Assembly: GCF_004116385.1 (NCBI RefSeq)
Contig: NZ_PEIB01000007.1
Span: 1 to 64,000 of the forward strand
DNA length: 64,000 bases
Source: Veronia nyctiphanis
GTDB lineage: Bacteria; Pseudomonadota; Gammaproteobacteria; Enterobacterales; Vibrionaceae
Direction: 5' to 3'
How positions within the stretch are numbered: the first letter of the stretch is position 1; each line of letters starts with the position of its first letter. The position numbers and the translations under genes were made by a program. Below, in pieces: positions 1 to 10,128 of the stretch. The notes beneath the pieces are model-generated. The model ran no database searches. It worked only from the letters and a program-made list of their open reading frames with translations, and was not told the DNA's origin.

Positions 1-279
1 TAATTTGAAAATAAGAAATAAAATTATTTATATTAAGAAAAACTAATCAAACATCTTCTAACTGCTCCCATAAAGTTATTAAGTTATTGAAAAATAAAAA
101 CTCCCTCATCTCATTAGAGTTTTTTTACCCATAGACAATCAACTAGATTCATATACATTTAACTGCGTTTGGAATGTTTATTTCACTGACATCGGGTGCG
201 TAAATAAAGTGCTTAACCTTCTCTTAGGTAAAGATTTTTCAAAATGGCGCTTATTTTTGTACCAAAGACTCCTTAATTT
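1..279. other. AT-rich intergenic edge of window
   Basis: No gene is supported in this very AT-rich stretch. It holds one hairpin with a T tract (listed separately) and presumably the promoter of the downstream toxin gene; I see no convincing -35/-10 pair. The low GC continues into the toxin gene and contrasts with metG onward, which fits the border of acquired DNA. Confidence 0.5.
96..126 (+). terminator. possible rho-independent terminator
   Basis: AAAAACTC at 96-103 pairs with GAGTTTTT at 117-124 around a 13-nt loop, followed by more T. The stem is AT-rich and weak. It would end a gene lying left of the window. Confidence 0.35.
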
Positions 280-291
280 ATGGTGGTTATA

Positions 292-1803
292 ATGAAAATC
301 GTATTATCTTCATTTGTAGCAGCGGCACTCTCCTCATCATCAGTTTATGGAACAACACAATTTGGGAATGATTCATTTCTTGGTAAGCGATTAATTACAG
401 ATTCAAACTCTGTATATGTTAATAGCGAACAAGTTAATTCCAGTGATATAAGGCTTATACGAGATAAGCTCAGCAAAGGTTATACCCTAGTTATTGATAA
501 TAGTGATGCTTATAATGCTGATTCAGCGAAAGAAAATACCAGGAATATTTTAGGTGTTGGCTTTGCAAGTCCATTTGTATTGGCAAGAATGGTAAACGGC
601 CAGCTTGATTTCGAAACCATCAATGTAGAGGGTGATGACTCGACACCGTATAACAATATCTTATCCTCAGCAGCAACCAAAAAAACCATTTCTGCTGCTG
701 TTAATGAAGCAAGCAAGGAAAAATCAAGAGATTCAACCTACCAATTCGCTAAATCTTTGACACGAAATAGTGCTTCAGGTCCTATCGTTGGCTTACCTGA
801 AGGGCAATCTGAGACAAATTCATACACGTTTACGGTGAAGGCTAAAAAATACAACATAAGATGTATAACGCCTTCATTAGAGTACAACTGGTGGAAGGGA
901 CATCATGAGTTTAGAGGGCCTGGAGAAGATGTGTGTGGAGGGAAAGCAAACTCGAACATCAGATATACCGTCGACTTAGTGAGATCTGAAGGTGTGAATG
1001 GCATCAGTGGCGTTGCTGAAAATAAAAAATATGTTCGTGTCTCAGTGCTTCCAGAGTCCGGCGGTACGGGAATACATTTGACTAATACGTTGCATGAGAA
1101 AACAGTAAACGTCTCACAGACTTTACTTTCTCCTTTTGCAGATAACTATTCGTTCTCGGTCGGAACAAACGATATTGATATCGAATTGATTGGACATACG
1201 CCCAGCCAAGCCAACCCTGATACAACTCGCAGCGAGACTAACGGATTTACGGTTGGCGTTTCTCTGAGTGCAGGTGCTAATGGAAGCGGTGGCAGTTCTG
1301 GAGGAAGTGGTGGTGGTGACGTTAGTGCGTCTGTCAACTACTCGTATACTCACCAGAGAACAATCACAGTAGTAACCAATGAATATACACTTGAAAACCA
1401 ATCTGGGTATAAACCTGAAAGGGCTGCTTGGACATGGAACCGAAAGTACGGTCTCAACAAGTGCGATTGGTTGAAGAGGCGAGACCATGGCGTCATGTGT
1501 AAGTTTACAGGTGGCTTTTGGGAAAAAGGGGCGTTCAATTTAAAAATGTTCTCTGCGATTTCCCACAAAAACTTTGTTCCGGGTTTCAGCGCATCATTTG
1601 AAGCTAGCCCGGATAAAGAGGGAATATCTACTTTTGATATAGAGGGCTCCGTGGGGGTAATGTCTTTGCTTGCTACTTCGTACTACCCACTTCTTCGAGT
1701 AACTAAGATTACTGATGAACATGTAACAAACGTTGCGCTCAATACGTCTTTTGATATTGATTGGAACAAGGGTGTCTTCTCAGATGAGACCGTGACAGAC
1801 TAA
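292..1803 (+). CDS. secreted leukocidin/hemolysin-type beta-barrel pore-forming toxin
   Basis: About 503 residues. I prefer the ATG at 292, preceded by a GGTGG motif, over the ATG at 280, because it starts directly with a signal peptide (MKIVLSSFV..., cleavage probably near residue 20 after VYG). The C-terminal two thirds has the layout of the leukocidin / Vibrio cholerae cytolysin beta-barrel domain: a glycine- and serine-rich amphipathic pre-stem at about residues 316-351, then the alternating strand YSYTHQRTITV, then AAWTWNRKY and the strand NFVPGFSASFEASP near the rim. Four cysteines (about 191, 215, 391, 403) could form two disulfides. The first 170 residues match no domain I recognise. 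Family knowledge: such monomers oligomerise and perforate host membranes. It stands alone and ends at a strong terminator. The fold assignment is by motif pattern only. Confidence 0.72.
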   Translation: MKIVLSSFVAAALSSSSVYGTTQFGNDSFLGKRLITDSNSVYVNSEQVNSSDIRLIRDKLSKGYTLVIDNSDAYNADSAKENTRNILGVGFASPFVLARMVNGQLDFETINVEGDDSTPYNNILSSAATKKTISAAVNEASKEKSRDSTYQFAKSLTRNSASGPIVGLPEGQSETNSYTFTVKAKKYNIRCITPSLEYNWWKGHHEFRGPGEDVCGGKANSNIRYTVDLVRSEGVNGISGVAENKKYVRVSVLPESGGTGIHLTNTLHEKTVNVSQTLLSPFADNYSFSVGTNDIDIELIGHTPSQANPDTTRSETNGFTVGVSLSAGANGSGGSSGGSGGGDVSASVNYSYTHQRTITVVTNEYTLENQSGYKPERAAWTWNRKYGLNKCDWLKRRDHGVMCKFTGGFWEKGAFNLKMFSAISHKNFVPGFSASFEASPDKEGISTFDIEGSVGVMSLLATSYYPLLRVTKITDEHVTNVALNTSFDIDWNKGVFSDETVTD

Positions 1804-1807
1804 AGCA

Positions 1808-1836
1808 AAAAGCCGGGACTGCCCGGCTTTTTCGTT
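1808..1836 (+). terminator. rho-independent terminator of toxin gene
   Basis: AAAAGCCGGG (1808-1817) pairs with CCCGGCTTTT (1822-1831), loop ACTG, followed by T-rich sequence. GC-rich stem; it can serve the toxin gene and possibly the convergent gene on the other strand. Confidence 0.85.
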
Positions 1837-1855
1837 CACACGACATGACTGCAAT

Positions 1856-2680
1856 TCAAGATGATTGCTTGGTATGTGTCTTAAATACCGAGAGTGAAGC
1901 AGTTTTCAGCTGATGTTCGATACCGATAATGGCTAACAGGTTTGCGTCAAACATTTTGAACATATGGGTTTCCAGTTCTTCACTTGCTTCTGTCAGCATC
2001 ATCATTTTGCTTTTTGTCTGTTCGCCGGTGAGCTCTGTCAGCGCGGTCAGTCTGTTGGCAATGCTATCGAGCTTTCTTTTGTCTTTGATTAATGCAGCGT
2101 CATGGAGTTGGAAAATACGTTTCAATAACACCTTGCTCTGCAAGTTGACGGACTGGCAAGACGCTACGGCTTTATGCTCATAACGCAAGATTGCACGTTC
2201 AAGCCGGAACTGAGTCTCTTTACAGTCCATCCAACACTGCCAAAACAGGGTGTAGTCAAAGTAGTCGGTTTCCCTATACTCACCCAGCAGGTAAGGGTGA
2301 ATGACCTCATCGATAATGTAAACCAGCTGCTCGTTAAGTTTTCGCGATGCGCCAAGCCATTTGTCACAGCTTTTGTCTTCAAGTTCATTGAGTGTAGTAT
2401 GAATTCTCCCTCTTAGTACACGAAACATAAGTAACTGTCTTTTATGACAGTCCCTAATGAGCTTATTGCAGATTTTGAGCATACTCTTATACGCCAATCT
2501 GTGTTGTGCGTTGTTTCCTTCCTGCGGCAATTGAGAAAGTTCGTGAAGATTGATGAGGAGTTGTCTTAGACGTAACAGCTGCTTTTGTTGGACTTTCTGT
2601 TTGTCAGGTGCGTTGAGAGACTTCAGAAGGTTTGACACAGACCGTTTCAACCATGCTGAGAAAAGTGATTGCGTATTCAT
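1856..2680 (-). CDS. unknown all-helical protein
   Basis: 274 residues, ATG start. I do not recognise the family. The protein is predicted almost wholly helical, rich in Leu, Lys, Arg and Gln, with regularly spaced basic and leucine residues (for example KQLLRLRQLLINLHEL near residues 33-48) and several His and Cys. There is no signal peptide or membrane segment, so a cytoplasmic location is likely. The leucine/arginine helix repeats faintly recall CHAD-type polyphosphate-binding helical domains, but the diagnostic histidine pattern is not clear enough for a call. It is convergent with the toxin gene and lies downstream of metG on the same strand, separated by a terminator, so it is probably transcribed alone. 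Confidence 0.6.
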   Translation of the reverse strand: MNTQSLFSAWLKRSVSNLLKSLNAPDKQKVQQKQLLRLRQLLINLHELSQLPQEGNNAQHRLAYKSMLKICNKLIRDCHKRQLLMFRVLRGRIHTTLNELEDKSCDKWLGASRKLNEQLVYIIDEVIHPYLLGEYRETDYFDYTLFWQCWMDCKETQFRLERAILRYEHKAVASCQSVNLQSKVLLKRIFQLHDAALIKDKRKLDSIANRLTALTELTGEQTKSKMMMLTEASEELETHMFKMFDANLLAIIGIEHQLKTASLSVFKTHTKQSS

Positions 2681-2839
2681 TGTCTTTATTCCTCATCAGA
2701 AAAACTAATGAGAAAGCAGCATGAACAGTGCCAAATTTAAGTCATTGAAAATGTGTAGCTTTCAATAACTAAGTCAGAAGTAAGGGGTGAAAATGGCGCA
2801 AAGATGCACCAGTATGGGAAAAAATGAAACGCACATAAA

Positions 2840-2866
2840 AAAGGAGCTCAGTTAGGCTCCTTTGTT
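2840..2866 (-). terminator. rho-independent terminator of metG
   Basis: AAAGGAGC (2840-2847) pairs with GCTCCTTT (2856-2863). Read on the minus strand, the stem is followed by TTTTTTATG, directly downstream of the metG stop. Confidence 0.8.
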
Positions 2867-2886
2867 TTTATCATCAAATCAGCGAA

Positions 2887-4935
2887 TTACATCACTCGCA
2901 TTCCTGCCTGAGCGCCTTCGTGTGGCTCAAGCAACCACAAATCTTTACCACCTGGGCCCGCAGCGAGAATCATTCCCTCTGACATACCAAATTTCATTTT
3001 ACGAGGTTTCAGGTTAGCGACAACGACGGTGTATTTGCCGACCAAGTCTTCAGGTTGATAAGCGGATTTGATGCCAGAGAATACCTGACGTGTTTCACCG
3101 CCAATATCCAGCTGGAATTTGAGCAGTTTGTTGGCTTTTGGTACTGATTCACACGACACAATCTTAGCGATGCGTAAGTCGACTTTTGCAAAGTCATCGA
3201 ATTCGATTTCATCTGCAATTGGTTCTGCTTCCAGAGGGCTTTTCGCACTTTCAGCGGCTTTCTCGGCAACTGCTTTTTCTGCTGCAGCATCTTCTTTCGA
3301 TGCTTCAATCAACGCTTCCACATTTTTCGGGTCAATGCGGCTGAACAAGGCTTTGAACTTACTGATCTTGTGAGACGTCAGCGCGGTTGCGACACCATCC
3401 CAAGTCAACGTCTCGTTCAGAAACGCTTCTGAGCGCTCAGCCAGTTCAGGCATAACCGGTTTGAGGTAGGCCATTAATACGCGGAACAGGTTGATGCCCA
3501 TAGAGCAGATGGCCTGCAACTCAGCGTCTTTGCCTTCTTCTTTAGCGATAACCCATGGTGCTTTTTCGTCAACGTATTGATTGGCCTTGTCAGCGAGCGC
3601 CATAATTTCACGAATAGCACGGCTGAATTCACGGTTCTCGAACAGCTCGCCAATACGGTCTGCGGCGCCGGCAAATTCAGCATAAAGAGCAGGCTCTGCA
3701 ACATCTGCTGAAAGCTCACCATCAAAACGTTTGGTAATAAAACCAGCATTTCGAGAGGCAAGGTTTACCAGCTTGTTGACGATGTCTGAATTCACACGTT
3801 GAACAAAGTCATCAAGGTTCAGATCAAGATCGTCGATACGGTTATTGAGCTTGGCTGTGTAGTAATAGCGTAAGCACTCCGGGTCGAGGTGCTTAAGGTA
3901 GGTGCTCGCTTTAATAAAAGTGCCCTTTGATTTCGACATCTTTGCACCGTTAACGGTGACATAACCATGAACGAACACGTTGGTTGGTTTGCGGAATCCC
4001 GCACCTTCCAGCATTGCTGGCCAGAACAGGCTGTGGAAGTAGACGATATCTTTTCCGATGAAGTGGTAAAGTTCAGCATCGCTGTCTACTTTCCAGTATT
4101 CATCGAAATTGACGCCGTCGGTTTTGTCACAGTAGTTCTTGAATGAGCCCATATAGCCAATCGGAGCATCCAGCCAAACGTAAAAGTATTTGCCTGGCTC
4201 ACCCGGAATTTCAAACCCGAAGTACGGCGCATCGCGAGAGATATCCCACTGCTGAAGGCCTGACTCGAACCATTCATTCATTTTGTTGGCCATTTCTTCT
4301 TGCAGTGCGCCAGATGTGGTCCACGCTTTCAGCATGTCTCCAAACTGTGGAAGATCGAAGAAGAAGTGCACAGAGTCTTTCATGACTGGTGTCGCGCCAC
4401 TCACCGCTGATTTTGGATTCAGCAGATCGGTTGGGCTGTAAGTCTCACCGCAGTTGTCGCAGTTATCGCCATACTGGTCTTCGGCCTTACACTTCGGGCA
4501 GGTGCCTTTGACGAAACGGTCCGGCAGGAACATTTCCTTTTCTGGGTCAAACAGCTGAGAAATGGTACGACTGTTGATGTAGCCATTGTTTTTGAGCTGC
4601 GTATAGATGTGAGACGCCAGTTCGCGGTTTTCTTCGCTGTGAGTGCTATGGTAGTTGTTGTAACTGATGTCAAAACCCGCGAAATCAGTCTGATGCTCTT
4701 TTTGCATGTCTGCAATCATTGCTTCTGGCTCGATGCCCAATTGCTGGGCTTTCAGCATGATTGGGGTACCGTGTGCATCATCAGCACAGATGAAGTTTAC
4801 GGTGTTGCCACGCAGGCGCTGGTAGCGGACCCACACGTCAGCTTGGATATGTTCCAACATGTGGCCGAGGTGGATAGAGCCATTTGCATAAGGCAGAGCA
4901 CAGGTAACCAGAATTTTTCTAGGATTTGCAGCCAT
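2887..4935 (-). CDS. metG: methionyl-tRNA synthetase
   Basis: 682 residues, the usual length for the long, dimeric gammaproteobacterial form. It charges tRNA-Met and initiator tRNA with methionine in the cytoplasm. Class I signatures are present: HLGH at residues 22-25 and KMSKS near 333. A zinc-binding knuckle with CPKC and CDNC lies near residues 146-162. The C-terminal EMAP-II-like tRNA-binding domain covers about residues 580-682 ([10 protein letters not shown]...KMSEGM-type motifs), joined by an Ala/Glu/Lys-rich linker. It is divergent from apbC with about 160 bp between the start codons, the arrangement seen in many enterobacteria and vibrios. No irregularity seen. Confidence 0.97.
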   Translation of the reverse strand: MAANPRKILVTCALPYANGSIHLGHMLEHIQADVWVRYQRLRGNTVNFICADDAHGTPIMLKAQQLGIEPEAMIADMQKEHQTDFAGFDISYNNYHSTHSEENRELASHIYTQLKNNGYINSRTISQLFDPEKEMFLPDRFVKGTCPKCKAEDQYGDNCDNCGETYSPTDLLNPKSAVSGATPVMKDSVHFFFDLPQFGDMLKAWTTSGALQEEMANKMNEWFESGLQQWDISRDAPYFGFEIPGEPGKYFYVWLDAPIGYMGSFKNYCDKTDGVNFDEYWKVDSDAELYHFIGKDIVYFHSLFWPAMLEGAGFRKPTNVFVHGYVTVNGAKMSKSKGTFIKASTYLKHLDPECLRYYYTAKLNNRIDDLDLNLDDFVQRVNSDIVNKLVNLASRNAGFITKRFDGELSADVAEPALYAEFAGAADRIGELFENREFSRAIREIMALADKANQYVDEKAPWVIAKEEGKDAELQAICSMGINLFRVLMAYLKPVMPELAERSEAFLNETLTWDGVATALTSHKISKFKALFSRIDPKNVEALIEASKEDAAAEKAVAEKAAESAKSPLEAEPIADEIEFDDFAKVDLRIAKIVSCESVPKANKLLKFQLDIGGETRQVFSGIKSAYQPEDLVGKYTVVVANLKPRKMKFGMSEGMILAAGPGGKDLWLLEPHEGAQAGMRVM

Positions 4936-5098
4936 AATTCAGATAATTCGCTTTTGACAGGGTTAATCTAAGTAATCGTCGAATCTTACCTGATACAGGG
5001 TAGAATGCCTAGACGGAGTCAGTGAATCCTCTCTGTTTTCCGCCTGATAGCCGCAGTAGGGTGCAACTGCGAAAGAGATAAAGGAGTCGTCGCCGACC

Positions 5099-6193
5099 AT
5101 GTTTTTTGGACGAAATAAAAACCAGCCAGTGGATCTTGCTGCCGTTACATCATCACTCAGAGAATTCCACCATCCGATGTTAGTGGAGGGATGGTCAGAG
5201 CAACCCGGTATTGTTTCTTTGAATGAAGATAAAAACATCGCCCAAGTCATTCTTCCTTTTGCCAGCCTCGATATCAGGTCGGAGCTGGCGCAATGGCTTG
5301 ATGCCAACAACGCCGAATTCCCTGAGTCGTTGGTTTTTGAGGTCAGCCAAAAGGTGGCGACGCTAAAATCAGGGGAAAAAACCAAGATCCGTGGTGTGAA
5401 GAATATTATCGTGGTCAGCTCAGCCAAAGGCGGTGTGGGTAAATCGACGACCTCGGTGAACCTTGCATTGGCGCTCTTAGCGCAAGGTGCCAAAGTTGGC
5501 ATTTTGGATGCGGATATCTATGGGCCGTCAGTGCCTCTGATGTTAGGTACCACGGGAAAACAGCCAATTTCCCATGACGGCAAGATGATGGAGCCAATTG
5601 AAGCGCACGGTTTGTTCTCTAATTCAATTGGATATTTAGTGCCTGAAGATAACGCTATGGTATGGCGTGGTCCTATGGCATCGAAAGCTTTCGGGCAGTT
5701 GATAAATGAAACGAACTGGCCATCACTGGATTATCTGGTTGTCGACATGCCACCGGGTACAGGTGATATCCAGCTCAGCCTTGCGCAGCAATTTCCTGTC
5801 ACCGGTGCGATTGTAGTCACCACGCCTCAAGATCTTGCACTGGCGGATGCCAATAAAGGCATCATCATGTTTAACAAGGTCGAAGTGCCTGTCGTCGGTG
5901 TGATTGAAAATATGAGTTATCACGTTTGCAGCCAATGCGGTCATCAAGAAGACATTTTCGGTCATGGTGGTGCTGAGAAACTGGCGCAGGAGCAGGGAAT
6001 CGCACTACTCGCCAAAATTCCTCTGCATGTATCGATAAGAGAAGACATTGATAATGGCAAGCCTACGGTCGCTGCGCGTGAAGACGATATTCACAGCCAA
6101 ATTTATCGTGAACTCGCGCTCTCTGTTGCCAGCCGGCTATATTGGCAAGGAGAGACAGAGGCAGAACAAATAGCGGTGAAATTCACCGATTGA
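5099..6193 (+). CDS. apbC: iron-sulfur cluster carrier ATPase ApbC/Mrp
   Basis: 364 residues. A P-loop NTPase of the MRP/NBP35 family that binds and transfers Fe-S clusters to apoproteins. An N-terminal MIP18/DUF59-like region (about 1-95) is followed by the deviant Walker A AKGGVGKST near residues 109-118, the DMPPGTGD switch, and the conserved cluster-binding CxxC (CSQC) near residue 277. The ATG at 5099 is preceded by AAGGAG about 12 nt upstream. It is divergent from metG, as in related genomes. Confidence 0.95.
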   Translation: MFFGRNKNQPVDLAAVTSSLREFHHPMLVEGWSEQPGIVSLNEDKNIAQVILPFASLDIRSELAQWLDANNAEFPESLVFEVSQKVATLKSGEKTKIRGVKNIIVVSSAKGGVGKSTTSVNLALALLAQGAKVGILDADIYGPSVPLMLGTTGKQPISHDGKMMEPIEAHGLFSNSIGYLVPEDNAMVWRGPMASKAFGQLINETNWPSLDYLVVDMPPGTGDIQLSLAQQFPVTGAIVVTTPQDLALADANKGIIMFNKVEVPVVGVIENMSYHVCSQCGHQEDIFGHGGAEKLAQEQGIALLAKIPLHVSIREDIDNGKPTVAAREDDIHSQIYRELALSVASRLYWQGETEAEQIAVKFTD

Positions 6194-6264
6194 ATATATT
6201 ATTTGTCGAAGAAATATGTCTAAAATATGCACATCTGACAAAGATAATGTGCTCTAAGTCTTAT

Positions 6265-6298
6265 TTTTGTGGCGAAAAGGAATTCAACTCCCTATAAT
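6265..6298 (+). promoter_or_regulatory. likely sigma-70 promoter of udk
   Basis: A perfect TATAAT lies at 6293-6298 inside CCCTATAATCAGGCG. The -35 is poor (TTGTGG at 6268-6273, 19-bp spacer). Its position argues that the in-frame ATG at 6269 is not the translation start of udk, since that codon would lie upstream of the transcript start. Confidence 0.5.
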
Positions 6299-6346
6299 CA
6301 GGCGGTTTTATTTTCTCCTCGCTACATATTTTCCGGGTATGCATTT

Positions 6347-6988
6347 ATGAGTGACAATAGCCAGTGTGTGATTATCGGCATTGCAGGCGCTTCTGCTTCA
6401 GGTAAAAGCCTGATTGCAAGAACTATCTATCAGGAACTGAAAGAAAAAGTAGGCGATCACCAGATTGGTGTGATCACTGAAGACAGGTATTATCGCGATC
6501 AAAGCCATTTGAGCCTCGAAGAGCGCACTAAAACCAACTACGATCATCCACAGGCTTTTGACCACGATCTTCTGTGCCAGCACTTGTCTGAGTTAATGGA
6601 AGGAAAATCTGTAGAAGTCCCGCAGTATAGCTATGCTGAACACACGCGTATGGCAGATACCACGACGATGACACCGAAGAAAGTGATCATTCTTGAAGGT
6701 ATCTTGTTGCTGACTGACCCGCGCCTGCGCGAATTAATGCATGCCACCATTTTTATGGACACACCGCTCGATATCTGTCTGCTTCGCCGGGTTAGCCGCG
6801 ATGTGACAGAGCGGAGTCGAACCATGGAAACAGTATTAGAGCAATACCAAAAGACAGTTCGTCCCATGTTTCTTCAATTTATTGAACCGTCTAAACAGTA
6901 TGCTGATATTATCGTGCCACGGGGCGGAAAAAACAGGATAGCAATCGATGTGTTGAAAGCACATATTGCCAAACTGCTCAAAGCATAA
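6347..6988 (+). CDS. udk: uridine/cytidine kinase
   Basis: 213 residues from the ATG at 6347 ([11 protein letters not shown]...), which matches the start of E. coli Udk. An in-frame ATG at 6269 would add 26 unconserved residues and lies within the likely promoter. The enzyme phosphorylates uridine and cytidine to UMP/CMP in pyrimidine salvage. Walker A GASASGKS sits near the N-terminus; the substrate region KTNYDHP and the conserved C-terminal stretch from [13 protein letters not shown] to PRGGKN are intact. It is followed by a strong terminator and then dcd. Confidence 0.95.
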   Translation: MSDNSQCVIIGIAGASASGKSLIARTIYQELKEKVGDHQIGVITEDRYYRDQSHLSLEERTKTNYDHPQAFDHDLLCQHLSELMEGKSVEVPQYSYAEHTRMADTTTMTPKKVIILEGILLLTDPRLRELMHATIFMDTPLDICLLRRVSRDVTERSRTMETVLEQYQKTVRPMFLQFIEPSKQYADIIVPRGGKNRIAIDVLKAHIAKLLKA

Positions 6989-6990
6989 TA

Positions 6991-7015
6991 AAAAGCCGGA
7001 TTAATCCGGCTTTTT
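6991..7015 (+). terminator. rho-independent terminator after udk
   Basis: The perfect palindrome AAAAGCCGGATT / AATCCGGCTTTT spans 6991-7014 and is followed by T and TCTCT. It separates udk from dcd. Confidence 0.88.
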
Positions 7016-7100
7016 CTCTATTTACCTCTGGAACCGTCATCATTCTTCGTCAAAATAGTGTGCCAGCAGGTATCGATTTATATTTTTCAGGAGTTGCGCA

Positions 7101-7682
7101 ATGAGATTATGCGACAGGCATATCGTAGAACACCTCGATCAGGGGAAGATCGTTATTGAGCCCCGCCCGGATGTGGCGTCTATTTCAGGTGTAACTGTGG
7201 ATGTCTCTCTGGGTAATGAATTTCGCGTATTTAATGATCACGGTGCGCCATATATTGACCTCTCTGGTCCAAAAGAGCAGGTATCGGCACAGCTTGAAAA
7301 AGTCATGAGTGAAGAAATTCACGTCGATGACGGCGAGTCGTTTTATCTACATCCGGGGCAGTTAGCATTGGCGGTTACTCACGAATCTGTGACGTTACCC
7401 GCCGATATTGTTGGTTGGCTAGATGGTCGTTCATCATTGGCCCGTCTGGGATTGATGGTGCACGTCACAGCACACCGTATTGATCCGGGTTGGTCAGGTA
7501 AAATTGTTCTTGAGTTTTATAACAGTGGTCGTTTGCCGTTGGCACTGAGACCTAAAATGCCGATTGGCGCACTGAGCTTTGAGAAAATGTCTGGTGAAGC
7601 CGACCGCCCTTATAACAAGCGCGATAATGCCAAGTATAAGAATCAACAAGGTGCTGTTGCTTCTAAGATTAATGAAGATTAA
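7101..7682 (+). CDS. dcd: dCTP deaminase
   Basis: 193 residues, the same length as E. coli Dcd and near-identical in its core. It deaminates dCTP to dUTP, the main source of dUMP for thymidylate synthesis in enteric-type bacteria. Conserved features include the start [21 protein letters not shown], the trimer-core motif [11 protein letters not shown] and the end [10 protein letters not shown] purine-rich AGGAG lies about 8 nt before the ATG. It sits between udk and an AsmA-type gene, as commonly found in vibrios. Confidence 0.96.
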   Translation: MRLCDRHIVEHLDQGKIVIEPRPDVASISGVTVDVSLGNEFRVFNDHGAPYIDLSGPKEQVSAQLEKVMSEEIHVDDGESFYLHPGQLALAVTHESVTLPADIVGWLDGRSSLARLGLMVHVTAHRIDPGWSGKIVLEFYNSGRLPLALRPKMPIGALSFEKMSGEADRPYNKRDNAKYKNQQGAVASKINED

Positions 7683-7713
7683 TTGAGACACAGGCAAGGC
7701 AAAAATGACGGTT

Positions 7714-7737
7714 GGCTGCGAGGTCAGCCGTTTTTTT
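7714..7737 (+). terminator. rho-independent terminator after dcd
   Basis: GGCTG (7714-7718) pairs with CAGCC (7725-7729), followed by G and seven T. The stem is short but has a clear U tract. Confidence 0.65.
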
Positions 7738-7848
7738 ATTTTTGGGAGAGTGCAGCACGTTTACTATCTGGTATGGTGAGAAAAATTTATCAGTTTCCAT
7801 TATTAGCTTGCTGCTCTTTATTCGCAGCGAAAGGATGATTTTCTCGTC

Positions 7849-10041
7849 ATGAAAAAAATACTATCAGTCATTGTCGGCTTGTTCGTTGCGCTTATTGTTG
7901 GCGTCGTGATTCTGGTTAATGTCATCAACCCGAATCAATTCAAGCCTCTGCTGGTCGAGCAGGTTAAAAATCAAATCAATCGTGATCTGGTGATTGAGGG
8001 AGACATCAGTTGGCGGTTCTGGCCAAGTCTCGGTTTCTCTATCGACAAGCTTGCCCTAAAAAATCCTCAGGGCTTTGCTGAGTCTGACTTGATCAGTATC
8101 GGTCACGCTGAAATGTCTGTGGCGGTAATGCCGTTGTTATCTGATACGTTAGAAGTCGGCCTTGTTAGCCTGAAAGATTCAAGGGTGTATATTCAGACGC
8201 TTGCCAACGGGGAAAGTAATTTTGATGGCATGAGCGCGACATCACCCTCTGCTTCCTCCACCGAAAGTGCGCAAAGCCCGACGAAGGAAAGCTCTAACAC
8301 GGAAAATCAAGCTACTGAAAAGTCCCCAAGTAATGAGCCAGCTTTAGCGTGGAAAATCGAAGTCAAAGGTGTTGAGTTGCTCAATGCCAGCGCAGTCCTT
8401 CGTGACGATAAAGCGGCATCTCTTACTGAACTGTCGGACATGAACCTGACGATTGGCGAAGTGAAGTTTGGTGAGTGGGTACCTATTGCATTTGATATTC
8501 AGGGTAAGCAGAACACGATGCGTTTCGCCGCTAAAGGGGCCGTAGAGGCGAAACTTGCGCAAGAGATAATGGAAAGCCAGTTAAAAGATTTGACCTTTAA
8601 TGCCGACCTAAATGATGCCGCTATGCGACTGGATAGCGCCAGTATTGATATTGATCAGCTCGCGCTAGGCTCTGTGTCCAAGACACGTTTTTCGGCAAAG
8701 GGTGAAGCCTCGGGTATGTCGTTTGACAGCGCAGGCGAGCTTTCTTTTAGCCTGAACTCAGCGATGACCCTCGTCAGTGCGACAGGCATCGAACTGAGTG
8801 CTGACTTGGCAGGTGATGCATTGCCGAAGAAAGCCATGAAAGTGGCATTCATGGGTGATGCGGCGTACGACCTTAACAAAAAAAGGGCAGACCTCAGTTC
8901 ACTGTCACTAACGGCGGATAATATTGAGGTTAACGGTAATGCCAATGTGACACTTAACGATATTCCTGCCATTCGCTTTGCGCTCTCAAGCAACGATGTT
9001 GATTTGGATGCATTCTTGGGCCTCAAAAGTAAGTCTAGCGAAACACCACCTGTCTCGGACGAACAAGAAGGTCGTTCTGAAAACGATAGAGCCGAAGGCA
9101 CCAAAGAGAGCGTCGCCAAAAAGCCAGTCTCTGACGTTGAGCCTGATTTGTCAGCTTTGAAAGGCCTAGACCTTGCCGGTCAATTTACGCTGGGCAAGCT
9201 GAAGGCAGCAAATGTTAAGGTTTCCGATGTCGCATTGGATCTGGCTGTAAATCGTGGCTTGGTATCTATTAAGCAGTTCAACGCGAAATTGTATGAGGGG
9301 ACTGTGTTAGCCAAAGCGAAACTGGATGCCAGAAAAGCGATCGCAAGTCATAGCGTCAATTTCAGTGCCAAAAGCATTCAGATTCAACCTTTGCTGATGG
9401 ATGCGGCTCAGCAAGATATCTTGGCGGGTAAAGGCAACGTCACGGCCAATGTTCGCGGTGTAGGTCTCTCGGAGAAAAAGCTGAGAAGTGGCATCACTGG
9501 CACTGTTGATCTGAATCTTGCTGATGGTGCGGTGAAAGGTATCAATGTGGCCGAAATGATTCGTGAAGCGAGAGCGGCGATAAAAGGACAAAAAGCCGAC
9601 TACGTGAAAGAAGAGAGAAAAACAGATTTCAGCGGCCTAACAGCGACCTTTAAACTGGGTAAAGGTGTTGCTTCTACCAACAATGTCAAATTGGAAGCTC
9701 CGCTCGTCAGGGTGCGTAGTGAAGGGCAGACATCGCTGGTCAAAGAGACCCTCGATTTTGATGTGTTTGTGTCCGTTGTGGAGACAAGCAAAGGGCAGGG
9801 TGGTAAAGACATTGATGAGCTAAAAGACGTCACTATTCCGGTTAATGTGTTCGGCACATGGCAGGCGCCAGACTACAACATCGATTTCAAGACGCTTTTA
9901 AAAGCCAATGCCAGTAAAAAACTTGAGGATAAAGCCCGTAAAGAAGCCGAACGCGGTCTGAAGAAACTGCTCGGTGACAAGGTCGGTGAAGACGAAACGA
10001 AGGATCTTGCGGATAAGCTATTGAAAGGGCTGTTTAATTAA
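7849..10041 (+). CDS. asmA: AsmA family protein
   Basis: 730 residues. A single N-terminal membrane anchor (about residues 4-27) is followed by a long periplasmic part of repeated beta-rich segments, the plan of AsmA/TamB-like bridge proteins thought to act in phospholipid or outer-membrane homeostasis. The N-terminal signature is NPNQFKPLLVEQV... with GDISWRFWPSLGFSI. Two low-complexity Ser/Glu/Thr-rich linkers lie near residues 125-165 and 388-425. The C-terminal AsmA domain contains ADGAVKGINVAEMIREARA near residues 555-575, and the protein ends in a Lys/Glu-rich tail. It follows dcd, a frequent vibrio order. A small hairpin (10063-10087) without a T tract follows the stop. Confidence 0.88.
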   Translation: MKKILSVIVGLFVALIVGVVILVNVINPNQFKPLLVEQVKNQINRDLVIEGDISWRFWPSLGFSIDKLALKNPQGFAESDLISIGHAEMSVAVMPLLSDTLEVGLVSLKDSRVYIQTLANGESNFDGMSATSPSASSTESAQSPTKESSNTENQATEKSPSNEPALAWKIEVKGVELLNASAVLRDDKAASLTELSDMNLTIGEVKFGEWVPIAFDIQGKQNTMRFAAKGAVEAKLAQEIMESQLKDLTFNADLNDAAMRLDSASIDIDQLALGSVSKTRFSAKGEASGMSFDSAGELSFSLNSAMTLVSATGIELSADLAGDALPKKAMKVAFMGDAAYDLNKKRADLSSLSLTADNIEVNGNANVTLNDIPAIRFALSSNDVDLDAFLGLKSKSSETPPVSDEQEGRSENDRAEGTKESVAKKPVSDVEPDLSALKGLDLAGQFTLGKLKAANVKVSDVALDLAVNRGLVSIKQFNAKLYEGTVLAKAKLDARKAIASHSVNFSAKSIQIQPLLMDAAQQDILAGKGNVTANVRGVGLSEKKLRSGITGTVDLNLADGAVKGINVAEMIREARAAIKGQKADYVKEERKTDFSGLTATFKLGKGVASTNNVKLEAPLVRVRSEGQTSLVKETLDFDVFVSVVETSKGQGGKDIDELKDVTIPVNVFGTWQAPDYNIDFKTLLKANASKKLEDKARKEAERGLKKLLGDKVGEDETKDLADKLLKGLFN

Positions 10042-10128
10042 TTCATAAACGCGCGTTTAAATACTGACAAGACTTCAAGCTGTCAGTACAATAACGCGCT
10101 TTGCTGAAACACAGGAAGTTACCCAGAT

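Noticed and set aside
1123..1488. 121-codon antisense ORF in the toxin gene
   Set aside because: Shadow frame opposite the glycine/serine-rich segment; no supporting signal.
6269..6346. 26-residue N-terminal extension of Udk
   Set aside because: It overlaps a perfect TATAAT promoter element and is not conserved.
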